NCBI GenBank assembly: GCA_024399495.1
Contig: JAKSNY010000002.1
Span: 124,001-188,000 of the forward strand
Direction of reading: 5' to 3'
Origin: Paludibacteraceae bacterium
Lineage (GTDB): Bacteria; Bacteroidota; Bacteroidia; Bacteroidales; Paludibacteraceae
Length of the DNA: 64,000 nt
Shown: piece after piece, positions 42,658 to 50,515 of the stretch
How positions within the stretch are numbered: position 1 is the first letter of the stretch
How the letters are laid out: every line of letters starts with the position of its first letter
Notes under the pieces: generated by a model
The model's input: only the letters and a program-made list of their open reading frames with translations
Databases searched by the model: none
Told to the model about the DNA's origin: nothing
Made by a program: the position numbers and the translations under genes

Positions 42658-45097
42658 ATTTGAAAGGTGTTGGTGATTTAATATTTAGTATGTATTTTAA
42701 AGGGATGAAGGTCTTAACTAAAACCTCTGCTTGATGTTGTTTGAAGAAAATGGAATCAGCTGAAAGGTAATGTTTTTGAGTTGCTTCTAAGTCGATATTC
42801 TTTAAAAACTCATAGTCGTCACCTGTAATATGATTTGTATCAGTAGCGTTAATGTCAGAAAACAAAGTACTATTAAGAGTTGCAACAATAGGACTTATTT
42901 TTAACAATATAAGATTGCAGCCACCAGCTAATAAACGAAAAGCCATAGGATGGTCATCGCAAAAACTTAATCTGATATAGTCTGATAAACCGTATTTTTT
43001 ATCTAAATCGTGAGATAGTTTATCTCCACCAGGTTTTTCTATAGTAATACTATTGCTGGAGCAAAATTGCCAAGAAAATAGACCACCATTTGAAATTATC
43101 GATGACAAATTTCGTTTATCAGTAAAATGATAAAAACAATTGATATTTTTGTTCTTTAAATATAATAGGATACGTTCGGCATCAGTTTTTTTGTAGTCAT
43201 AAGTTCTCAAACAATATTCTATTCTGTTTTGGATACTTATAGAACGTTTTTTTTCGTTTATCAATAATTGCATCTCATCACGATCATATTCTTTGAATAA
43301 TGATATATAAGTAAAAACTGAATGTTGATTTGTATGATTAAAAGTTGCTAATTTTTTGACAATCGCACGTAACGATTCATTTGAAGTTATGACATCAAGA
43401 ATTATGATTTTTTTTAAAATAGTAGTCTGTATTGTAACCTCTCCAAAAGAATTAAATGAAAAATTTGTAAAACCCTCATTCTGCATTATTTCTAGCAAAT
43501 GTTTAAAATGATATCTATTGTGTGCTTCATGATTATTCATCCACATTCCTTGTCCAAATATCACTAATGTATCATTTCCACATCTTTTTATAAACTCCCA
43601 TATTTTCTCCTGAATACTATCTACGAAATGATACTTATTATTCATAATATCATTATATTCCTTAATGTTAACTATATGATATGGTGGAACATAATCTAAT
43701 TCAGCGTTACAAAACGAATGATAAAAGTGTTGCCATATATAAAACGAACCGTTATATCTTTTGAGGTTTATGGATTTTAATTTATAATTTATTGTTATAT
43801 CAATTGGGTATTTATAGCAACCCCAGTCAGGAAACACTTTGTTATGAAGATTTCTGCAAAATTTAGCAAAATCAATTTGCTCTTTCTTCCAATTTTCATT
43901 AGTTCTCAAATAATCTTCAAATTGTGAGATTTCTTTTGAGAAAGAATCGTTTCTCTTAGGCATATGAACCCTACCATTGGATACAATTTCCAAATCTCTC
44001 CAATCAATCTTTTTTGCAAGAACATTCAATGTAGCCCTTAATGATAGTACTAGTATTTGTCCACCAATAAGCTTACGAGATTCGCAATCTTCAAACTTAA
44101 ATTCTTCAAACACACGCGGCAAGGAAATATAATACATTATTACATCTGTTTGCTCTTCACCTAAAATACGATATTTGTGTTTTGTAGAACAACATAATTG
44201 GCATATATCAGCAGTAAAACCTTCTGCATTAAGAAATTCTTTAACAGTCATACCTATGTATGAATTTCTTTTCTTATCTGTTGTTTTATTGCTATTATCA
44301 CTTGTTGGTTCTAAAGCATTTTCCACTTTTGTACATAAAAGATATTTACCATTTGTTATCTTATTAACCTGTAATTGGTCTTTTCTTGCAATAATATCCT
44401 CTGCAGATAGAACTCCTACGCTAGGACTAAATTCCACCTCAATATGGTTGCCTGCGTCACCGAATACTAACGCACTATAGGTCTCAAAAGTTCCTGCTTT
44501 TATCAAATTATTTACGAGTCTTAATTTTCCGTGATGCTTTGCAAACGAAGTTAATGGCCAACATTCTTCAATATCCACTGGTTTTGGAAGTGCCAATGCT
44601 TTTTGTTCAACAATTCCGTTTGTTTGATTTTGCTTTCTTTCTTTACTTAAAGCATCAAGGTCAATTTTCCCAATTTGTTTTATCGCTATGGCTGGTTCTT
44701 CCTTTTTCTGTACAGGTTTTGGTTTTTCTTCCTCTTTTGGAGCAACTTTCTTCTTTTTGTTGTTAAGCCTGGCAAGGTCTATCTTACCAACAATAAGCTT
44801 GTACTGAATTTTCTCCGGTTCTATTACAACGGGCTCCTCTTTCTTCTGCTCAAACTCAGGAAGCGTTACAGCAGGTGCCTTTGCCTTCTCCTTATGGCTC
44901 ATAGCAAGAAAATCGGACTCTTTTCTCTGGTCCTTATCATGGCTGAACTCGTCATGAAGCAACTCATATTCATCATCGTGAATACGGGCGTTAATCTCAC
45001 GTTTAACATCTTTGTGACCCTTCTTGTGTAGAAAATCCACAGCAGTGTCAAGACTGATGTTAAAATCTTTCATTACTTTATGTAATTTTACTGACAT
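42641..45097 (-). CDS. IF-2 N-domain / DarT-like ADP-ribosyltransferase fusion
   Basis: 818 residues from the ATG at 45097. Residues 1-60 match the N-terminal domain of Bacteroidota IF-2 (MSVKLHKVMKDFNISLDTAV, DEFSHDKDQRKESDFL); the charged linker contains the IF-2 motif GKIDL twice (104-108, 143-147). No GTPase domain follows: there is no P-loop. Residues about 180-255 form a small beta-rich domain and 280-640 are unrecognised. Residues 654-805 resemble DarT: FYHFTD (H657), SIISNGGLFS, LSFCDDHPM, LFSDINATDTNH, and the catalytic-type glutamate E791 in HQAEVLVKTFIPLKYI. DarT enzymes ADP-ribosylate DNA bases. Probably a toxin or phage-defence effector with the overlapping downstream gene as its antidote. 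Confidence 0.72.
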   Translation of the reverse strand: MSVKLHKVMKDFNISLDTAVDFLHKKGHKDVKREINARIHDDEYELLHDEFSHDKDQRKESDFLAMSHKEKAKAPAVTLPEFEQKKEEPVVIEPEKIQYKLIVGKIDLARLNNKKKKVAPKEEEKPKPVQKKEEPAIAIKQIGKIDLDALSKERKQNQTNGIVEQKALALPKPVDIEECWPLTSFAKHHGKLRLVNNLIKAGTFETYSALVFGDAGNHIEVEFSPSVGVLSAEDIIARKDQLQVNKITNGKYLLCTKVENALEPTSDNSNKTTDKKRNSYIGMTVKEFLNAEGFTADICQLCCSTKHKYRILGEEQTDVIMYYISLPRVFEEFKFEDCESRKLIGGQILVLSLRATLNVLAKKIDWRDLEIVSNGRVHMPKRNDSFSKEISQFEDYLRTNENWKKEQIDFAKFCRNLHNKVFPDWGCYKYPIDITINYKLKSINLKRYNGSFYIWQHFYHSFCNAELDYVPPYHIVNIKEYNDIMNNKYHFVDSIQEKIWEFIKRCGNDTLVIFGQGMWMNNHEAHNRYHFKHLLEIMQNEGFTNFSFNSFGEVTIQTTILKKIIILDVITSNESLRAIVKKLATFNHTNQHSVFTYISLFKEYDRDEMQLLINEKKRSISIQNRIEYCLRTYDYKKTDAERILLYLKNKNINCFYHFTDKRNLSSIISNGGLFSWQFCSSNSITIEKPGGDKLSHDLDKKYGLSDYIRLSFCDDHPMAFRLLAGGCNLILLKISPIVATLNSTLFSDINATDTNHITGDDYEFLKNIDLEATQKHYLSADSIFFKQHQAEVLVKTFIPLKYILNIKSPTPFKYDFYR

Positions 45098-45126
45098 TAC
45101 TGTTGTCCACAAAATAATATATTCCA

Positions 45127-45134
45127 CAAATATA
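45127..45134 (-). promoter_or_regulatory. -7 box of the DarT-like gene
   Basis: TATATTTG on the minus strand, 29 nt before the ATG at 45097. The -33 position has no perfect TTTG. The placement supports 45097 as the start rather than any upstream codon. Confidence 0.5.
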
Positions 45135-45185
45135 CAAAAATAACATCGAATGTCATATTTTTTAAATAAAAATATTGTGTTTTTT

Positions 45186-45249
45186 ATTTGACGCAATCTA
45201 AGTTTTCTGCGGGAATGAACAAAACTATAGTTGCAAAACAGCACAATTA
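45186..45249 (+). pseudogene. Fragment of an AlbA_2-type gene
   Basis: ATTTGACGCAATCTA at 45186-45200 is identical to 46735-46749 inside the next gene, and CTGCGGGAA recurs at the same 21-bp offset in both. In frame it reads YLTQSKFSAG against YLTQSMTTAG, then stops after QHN. It is a remnant of a second copy; nothing 5' of it survives. Confidence 0.65.
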
Positions 45250-45327
45250 ACCTAAAAAATTTGCAGGTATCAAAAACAATACATTCTTTCTAACATACAG
45301 AGGTATAAATCTGTATAATTTGCCAAA

Positions 45328-45459
45328 GTGATTGAAATAAATACCACATTGCTTCGCAATTACGTATATGGGTGGAAAATACCATCAGAGGAGAGAACAA
45401 AGGAAATTGCTTCTGCAGTCCGCAATTATGGAAAAAAACTGACAGCAGTTACACTTATC
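45328..45459 (+). pseudogene. Fragment of a HicB/Xre-type antitoxin
   Basis: INTTLLRNYVYGWKIPSEER and KEIASAVRNYGKKLTAVTL match the helix-turn-helix and C-terminal tail of HicB-Xre antitoxins (the x-M/L-R-x-Y-x-x-G-x-x-x-P-S pattern). The N-terminal HicB domain is absent and the frame runs on into unrelated sequence up to 45537. It is probably a relic, not a gene. Confidence 0.55.
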
Positions 45460-45510
45460 ATTTTTAAGCTGTGTTCATGGGCACTTGGAAAATTTTTTTT
45501 CAAATACATA

Positions 45511-45542
45511 TTTGCTTACAATAATAACTTTATGTAAATTTG
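45511..45542 (+). promoter_or_regulatory. Promoter of the AlbA_2 gene
   Basis: TTTG 45511-45514, 20-bp spacer, TAAATTTG 45535-45542, full consensus. The ATG at 45564 follows after 21 nt. Confidence 0.7.
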
Positions 45543-45563
45543 TACGATTAAAAATTGAATGCT

Positions 45564-46994
45564 ATGACTAAAGAAGAGTTACTTGCAAGATTGCAGGACA
45601 TTGAATGGGATGACTTTGAGGCAAAGGCAGCAGAGAATGATTTGCCACAAAATATTTGGGATACAGTTAGTGCTTTCAGTAATACGGCAGGCGGTTGGAT
45701 TGTGCTTGGGGTTAAACAAAACGGCTCTAAATTTGAAGTGCAAGGTGTAAACAATGGTGAAAAGATTGAAAGCAATTTTTTGAATGTGTTGCGTGGTGGA
45801 CGTAAATTGAACTTTCCTTTGTTTCCTATTGCTAAGAAATACAATATAGACGGCAAACTTGTATTGGCTTTTCATATAGAGTCATCACCACACAAACCAA
45901 TCTTCTATACAAGCGTTATAAACTCATTTATCCGCTCCGGCTCAGGAGACCGCAGGGCAACAGATGCTGAGATTTCCGCTATGTATCGTGATCAAATGTT
46001 TGGGTGCAAGTCAGAAGAGATTGTAAAAGGAACTTCAATTGCCAATCTCAATGCTATGTCACTTGAATCATTCCGTAATCATGTGAACTTTGAAAATAAA
46101 AATTCAAACTTCAAGGATTTGACAGATGAACAGTTCTGTGAGAAGACTGGCATTACCAAAGGTGGTGAGTTAACCTACTCAGGCTTGCTTATGCTTGGAA
46201 GCCACGATGCCGTAATGTTGCATACTAACAATTTCTGGATTGACTACTTAGAGATTCCAGGCACCACATACGCCAATGCAACAACACGCTACACATTCCG
46301 TATGCAAGAGCAGGATAACATCTGGGAGTCATACAAAGCCATTGTTCAAAGGCTGAGGCTGTACACAAATAACCCATTTGTTGCAACAGATACAATGGCA
46401 GCAACCGAGGATGACTCTGAACTATACTCGCTTAGAGAAGGGCTCATCAATATGTGTGCACACTCTGATTATTTCAGTCCGATGCACCCAACAATCAGGG
46501 TGTTTACAAACCGCATTGAATTCCAAAATCCAGGACGTCTTATGGTGGATATAGAACACCTTAAAGATAGAATTCAATCAAACCCAAGAAATCCTGGTAT
46601 CATTAGATTATTCAGATATGCCAAACTTAGTGAGAACGCAGGCTATGGCATTGATAAGATGCTTCAGTGGGAGAAACTTACGGGCAACAAAGTTTGCTTT
46701 GATTCTGACCTAACAACCACCGTTGTAACATATTATTTGACGCAATCTATGACAACTGCGGGAAATGTCCAAGAAAATGTCCAAGAAAATGTCCAAGAAA
46801 ATGTCCAAGAAAATAAGACTTTAACGAGACAAAAAAAGCTTGTTGAATTAGTGGAAAAAGACCCTTTTGTTACATTAAGCGAACTATCGGATAAACTTGG
46901 TGTAACTATAAAAACCATTCAACGTGATTTGCAGATTGTCAAAATTGAAAGAGTTGGACCTGACAAAGGTGGTCACTGGGAGGTTATCTTGTGA
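45564..46994 (+). CDS. AlbA_2 (Schlafen-type) ATP-binding transcriptional regulator
   Basis: 476 residues from the ATG at 45564. Residues 1-130 are the AlbA_2/divergent AAA_4 domain: WDDFEAKAAENDLPQNIWDT, SAFSNTAGGWIVLGV, and SVINSFIRSGSGDRRAT. The middle has the associated ATPase-like region (SDYFSPMHPTIRVFTNRIEF, RNPGIIRLFRYAKLSENAGY). A linker with four NVQE repeats joins a C-terminal winged helix (VTLSELSDKLGVTIKTIQRD). Such proteins are commonly annotated as ATP-dependent DNA helicase-like regulators and occur on mobile DNA. The function is unproven. It lies in the accessory block beside the DarT-like pair. Confidence 0.8.
   Translation: MTKEELLARLQDIEWDDFEAKAAENDLPQNIWDTVSAFSNTAGGWIVLGVKQNGSKFEVQGVNNGEKIESNFLNVLRGGRKLNFPLFPIAKKYNIDGKLVLAFHIESSPHKPIFYTSVINSFIRSGSGDRRATDAEISAMYRDQMFGCKSEEIVKGTSIANLNAMSLESFRNHVNFENKNSNFKDLTDEQFCEKTGITKGGELTYSGLLMLGSHDAVMLHTNNFWIDYLEIPGTTYANATTRYTFRMQEQDNIWESYKAIVQRLRLYTNNPFVATDTMAATEDDSELYSLREGLINMCAHSDYFSPMHPTIRVFTNRIEFQNPGRLMVDIEHLKDRIQSNPRNPGIIRLFRYAKLSENAGYGIDKMLQWEKLTGNKVCFDSDLTTTVVTYYLTQSMTTAGNVQENVQENVQENVQENKTLTRQKKLVELVEKDPFVTLSELSDKLGVTIKTIQRDLQIVKIERVGPDKGGHWEVIL
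46764..46811 (+). repeat. Four tandem 12-bp units encoding NVQE
   Basis: AATGTCCAAGAA occurs four times without a mismatch, encoding (NVQE)4 in the hinge before the winged helix. The unit is a multiple of three, so copy-number changes would keep the frame and alter only hinge length. Confidence 0.9.
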
Positions 46995-47043
46995 TTACAT
47001 TTCACACTTTTTGTCATGAGAAAATTGTAAACAGAAATGAGCT

Positions 47044-47865
47044 CTACAGCAACCTCTGCATAGGTTCACGCTCTATTATTCCTAATTCCATGCCGCAGTC
47101 TGCAAGGGCTGTGGCAAGAATATTTCTAAAGTAATAGGCTACAGAACCTGTAAAGTTTGCTTTATAACCCGATGGATATTGCTTTAAGTTTCTGTTTATG
47201 AAACCGCAAAAACAGTTATATACCAATGAGTGGCAGTACTGATGTTCTATGTTTTCTGAAAGAAATGGGGCAAACGATGCCAAGAATCTGTTAGGGAAAG
47301 GCTGCTTGTATATTCTATCTACAATGTATGCCGCATCCATGTTATACTTGCTATAGAACAGTTCTTGAATATCCTTAGGAGCCTGATTTTTAAGAATGTC
47401 AGCCACAAGCAGTTTTCCAAGAACGGCACCGGAGCCTTCATCGCCTATTATAAATCCAAGAGCAGGTACATTTTGAATTATTTTAGTTCCGTCCCAAAAA
47501 CAAGAGTTGGAACCTGTGCCCATAATGCAAGCAATGCCTTTATCCTTGCCGCATAACGCCTTGGCGGCACCTATCATATCAGACCCCACTGTCACCGAAG
47601 CAAACGGAAATATGCTTTTAATGGCGTATTTTACAGTCTCTATTTTATCGGTAACAGAGCAGCCTGCCCCATAAAACTCTACAGATGTAACCTTCTCCGG
47701 CACTTTAATGTTAGGAAGAAGTTGGGTGCTGAGGCACTTCTGAATATCATCTCCGCTCTGATAATAGGGGTTAATACCATCTGTAAGCACAAAATTCACA
47801 TCGCCGTTGTCTGATACAACAGCAAACTTTGTTTTGGTAGAGCCACTGTCTGCTATAATTTTCAT
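47044..47865 (-). CDS. BadF/BadG-type ATPase, N-acetylglucosamine kinase-like
   Basis: 273 residues, ASKHA fold. The phosphate-1 loop is MKIIADSGSTKTKFAVV, and phosphate-2 is GIACIMGTGSNSCFW. GFIIGDEGSGAVLGKLLVAD holds the conserved sugar-site residues. The family phosphorylates N-acetylglucosamine and related amino sugars released from wall recycling or host glycans. It is short against mammalian NAGK (about 340) but normal for Bacteroidota. It stands alone, with the divergent lplA upstream. Confidence 0.85.
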   Translation of the reverse strand: MKIIADSGSTKTKFAVVSDNGDVNFVLTDGINPYYQSGDDIQKCLSTQLLPNIKVPEKVTSVEFYGAGCSVTDKIETVKYAIKSIFPFASVTVGSDMIGAAKALCGKDKGIACIMGTGSNSCFWDGTKIIQNVPALGFIIGDEGSGAVLGKLLVADILKNQAPKDIQELFYSKYNMDAAYIVDRIYKQPFPNRFLASFAPFLSENIEHQYCHSLVYNCFCGFINRNLKQYPSGYKANFTGSVAYYFRNILATALADCGMELGIIEREPMQRLL

Positions 47866-47966
47866 AATGTAGTCTTATTTTTTTACAAAAGTAAGAAATT
47901 TTCTGTGCGTAAAATATTGTATAACAAATAAGTTGTTAACAATGTTAATAAGTTAAACGGTAAAAG

Positions 47967-47998
47967 ATTGTCAGTTTATATTAAAGTGCTTAACTTTG
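47967..47998 (+). promoter_or_regulatory. lplA promoter
   Basis: ATTG 47967-47970, 20-bp spacer, TAACTTTG 47991-47998. The lplA ATG follows 6 nt later, so transcript start and ATG nearly coincide. Confidence 0.65.
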
Positions 47999-48004
47999 TA
48001 GGAT

Positions 48005-48988
48005 ATGGGATGTAGTGGAGAACATAGCGTATTGCTATTACATGCAGATGGAGTGCAACCATATAAGAATCTGGCAGTTGAGACGTATTTATTGGAGAAT
48101 CTGCACCCATATACCCATGCTTTGTATCTTTGGCAGAATGACAATACTGTGGTGGTTGGAGTAAATCAGAACGCATTTGCAGAGGTGTCTCCCACATTTG
48201 ACGGATACGTTACCCGTAGGCTTTCAGGTGGCGGTGCAGTGTATCACGATGCCGGGAACCTTAACTTTACATTTGTATCTGCAAAAGACTGCTATTCAGT
48301 GGATAACAATAAACGTATAATCTATAACGCATTGCGGGGATTGGGGTTTAATGCGGAATTTACAGGCAGGAATGATGTGGTTATAGACGGTAAAAAGATA
48401 TCGGGTCAGGCGTACTGCCTAAGGAAAGAGGCTTGCTACCATCATGGTACAATACTTATAAACAGCAATGTGGAGCGTATTCAGGCTGCTTTAAGACCCC
48501 CCAAGCAGAAATTGGAGTCCAAGGGTGTGGCTTCTGTAGCGTCAAGAGTTGGTAATTTGGTGGATTGGAAACCCGATGTTACAGTTGCAGAGGTTAGAGA
48601 GGCGGTAGCCAAGGCGTTTTTAGAGTTTTACGCAGACTATAAGGTTGATGAAAAAAGAGTGGATTACACCAATCCTAAACTGCTTGCCATTGCAGATAAA
48701 TTAGAATCTAAGGAGTGGATTTGGGGCAGAAACCCGATGCTCACAAATAAGGTGGAGCACAGATTTGGGTGGGGTACGGTATCTGTAGAGTATGAGATAA
48801 AGGGCAACAGATTGGTTGATATAGCGATTTATACAGATGCCATGAACACCGATTGGTGTGATGCCCTTAAAACCAAACTTCTGCAAACACCTGTTAGTGA
48901 GTGGAGTGCGATGCGATTTGATTTGCAGGAAGAGAAGGATGTGATGGAGTTGACAGTTGAAAGTGGAAAGTTGAAAGTGGAAAGTTGA
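48005..48988 (+). CDS. lplA: Lipoate-protein ligase A
   Basis: 327 residues. The catalytic domain begins VQPYKNLAVETYLLENLHPY; RRLSGGGAVYHDAGNLNFTF is the lipoate-adenylate loop, and NDVVIDGKKISGQAY holds the catalytic lysine. The C-terminal accessory domain is present. It attaches scavenged lipoate to carrier proteins such as GcvH, consistent with lpdA and gcvT downstream. The last 11 codons (TVESGKLKVES) and the stop are GTTGAAA-type repeat sequence, so the native C-terminus seems overwritten. The mRNA may be leaderless. Confidence 0.93.
   Translation: MGCSGEHSVLLLHADGVQPYKNLAVETYLLENLHPYTHALYLWQNDNTVVVGVNQNAFAEVSPTFDGYVTRRLSGGGAVYHDAGNLNFTFVSAKDCYSVDNNKRIIYNALRGLGFNAEFTGRNDVVIDGKKISGQAYCLRKEACYHHGTILINSNVERIQAALRPPKQKLESKGVASVASRVGNLVDWKPDVTVAEVREAVAKAFLEFYADYKVDEKRVDYTNPKLLAIADKLESKEWIWGRNPMLTNKVEHRFGWGTVSVEYEIKGNRLVDIAIYTDAMNTDWCDALKTKLLQTPVSEWSAMRFDLQEEKDVMELTVESGKLKVES
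48949..48988. repeat. GTTGAAA-type heptads inside the lplA 3' end
   Basis: Units GTTGACA, GTTGAAA, GTGGAAA, GTTGAAA, GTGGAAA, GTTGA run through the last codons and stop of lplA and abut the inverted-repeat element at 48991. Confidence 0.85.
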
Positions 48989-48990
48989 CA

Positions 48991-49127
48991 GTTTGTATAT
49001 ACCTTTGACAGAGCGTCCGCACCCACGCGGACGGACAGTGGGAGGGACCCATAGGCTCACAGAGCCGTATGGGAGGGCCGAACACCTTCACAGAAGGTGT
49101 GAGTCTCTGGAAAGGGTATATACAAAC
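48991..49127. repeat. 137-bp hairpin element (copy 2), 13-bp terminal inverted repeats
   Basis: GTTTGTATATACC (48991-49003) and its inverse complement (49115-49127) bound three hairpins: GTCCGC/GCGGAC, CCCATAGGCTC/GAGCCGTATGGG with an ACA loop, and ACACCTTC/GAAGGTGT with an ACA loop. The middle hairpin shares GGGAGGGACCCATAGG and CCGTATGGGAGGG with the element at 24911-25059, in inverse orientation. It lies between lplA and lpdA. Confidence 0.75.
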
Positions 49128-49176
49128 GCGCCCGTTCTAGGTGTGACAGAGTATAAATCGATAGAATCTCATAATT

Positions 49177-50481
49177 ATGAAGATAGCAATTATAGGAGCA
49201 GGTCCGGCAGGATATGTGGCGGCACTAAAAGCCGCAAAACTTGGCATGAGTGTAACCCTTGTAGAGAAGGCTGCATTAGGAGGCACATGCCTTAACCGTG
49301 GCTGCATACCTACCAAATCATTGCTGCAAGCCGCATCGGTGTATAATACCATAAAAAAGGAGTCAGCAGAGTGGGGTATAACAGTACCCGATGTAAGCGT
49401 TGATTTTAACGGAGTATATGCTAAAAAGGCGGCAATAGTGGAGCAACTGCAAAAAGGAATTGCCATGCTTCTTAACAATGCAGGCGTGGAAGTAATTAAC
49501 GGAACCGCTAAAGTGTTGCCAAACAAAATAGTAAGAGTAGAGGAGACAGGAGCAGAGATTAAGGCAGATAAGATACTGATATGTACCGGCTCTCAGACAG
49601 CACGTCTGCCGATAGAGGGAATAGAGTATGCACTAAGCAGTGATGATGTTTTGGCAAGACCTGTAGAGGCAGAAAATGTGGCGATTATAGGAGGCGGAGT
49701 AATAGGAGTGGAATTTGCACAAATGCTTGCAAGATTCGGTTGCGAAGTGTGTATATATGAGTTTCAGAGTGTATTAGTCGCAATGATGGATACTGATGTT
49801 TCAAAACAACTTGCAATGCAACTTAAAAAGTTAGGGGTAAAACTCCAATTACAGGCAGCAGTAAGTAAAATAACACCAAAAGACGGTGGTTTTGAGGTAG
49901 AGGCAAGCGTTAAGAATAAGCCACATACCGCACAGTACGATAAGGTTATTGCATGCGTTGGCAGAAAGCCGTTCAGAGACGGAGTTTTGGCAGACGGAGT
50001 GGAGCCAAATGAAGATATAAAATTTGCAGGTGATGCTGCAGGAGGCATACAACTTGCACACTACGCATCGGCTCAGGCCACTAATATAGTGGAGGAATGG
50101 GCATCGGAGAAAGTTACATTTAATCTTAATTTAGTGCCACAATGCATATACACCTCACCAGAGGTAGCATCGGTGGGAAAACGTGAGCAAGACTGTGTGG
50201 CAGATGAGATTAAGATAGGAATGTACCGTATAAACGGAAACGGCAAGGCACTTATAATGGGAGAGAACAGCGGATTTGTAAAGACCATTTTCTCTGCCGC
50301 TACAGGCAAGCTGATAGGAGCACATATAGTAGCCCCTCATGCCACCGATATTGTAGGAGAGATGGCTATAGCCATTTCAAAAGGGCTTACAGCCAGTGAG
50401 ATAGGTAGCGTAATTCACGCCCATCCCACCGTATCGGAATCTATTTTAGAATCAGTAACACAAATTAATTTGTTAAAATAA
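49177..50481 (+). CDS. lpdA: Dihydrolipoyl dehydrogenase
   Basis: 434 residues. FAD-binding GAGPAGY at 7-13; redox disulfide C38/C43 in GGTCLNRGCIPTKS; NAD-binding IIGGGVIGVEFAQ; and the C-terminal HAHPTVSE with the catalytic His/Glu pair. It reoxidises dihydrolipoamide of the glycine cleavage H protein and 2-oxoacid dehydrogenases. It is shorter than typical (about 460-475) but has every motif. The context (lplA before, gcvT after) points to service of the glycine cleavage system. A box shared with the pqqD upstream region lies 17 bp before its start. Confidence 0.95.
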   Translation: MKIAIIGAGPAGYVAALKAAKLGMSVTLVEKAALGGTCLNRGCIPTKSLLQAASVYNTIKKESAEWGITVPDVSVDFNGVYAKKAAIVEQLQKGIAMLLNNAGVEVINGTAKVLPNKIVRVEETGAEIKADKILICTGSQTARLPIEGIEYALSSDDVLARPVEAENVAIIGGGVIGVEFAQMLARFGCEVCIYEFQSVLVAMMDTDVSKQLAMQLKKLGVKLQLQAAVSKITPKDGGFEVEASVKNKPHTAQYDKVIACVGRKPFRDGVLADGVEPNEDIKFAGDAAGGIQLAHYASAQATNIVEEWASEKVTFNLNLVPQCIYTSPEVASVGKREQDCVADEIKIGMYRINGNGKALIMGENSGFVKTIFSAATGKLIGAHIVAPHATDIVGEMAIAISKGLTASEIGSVIHAHPTVSESILESVTQINLLK

Positions 50482-50510
50482 CTTTCAACTTTTAACTTTC
50501 AACTTTCAAT
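50481..50510. repeat. Inverse GTTGAAA heptads
   Basis: Four TTTCAAC/TTTTAAC-type units fill the lpdA-gcvT gap and overlap the lpdA stop by one base. The orientation is opposite to the arrays on the plus strand at 11168. Confidence 0.8.
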
Positions 50511-50515
50511 TATCT

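Noticed and set aside
42641-45244. Annotation of the long minus-strand gene as translation initiation factor IF-2
   Set aside because: Only the N-terminal domain and linker motifs match; there is no GTP-binding P-loop, and the C-terminus is DarT-like. The reading from 45244 also adds 49 residues upstream of a good promoter and ATG at 45097.
45328-45537. A real 69-residue gene
   Set aside because: Only the first 44 residues match an antitoxin tail; the remainder is random-looking, and no promoter or start context was found.
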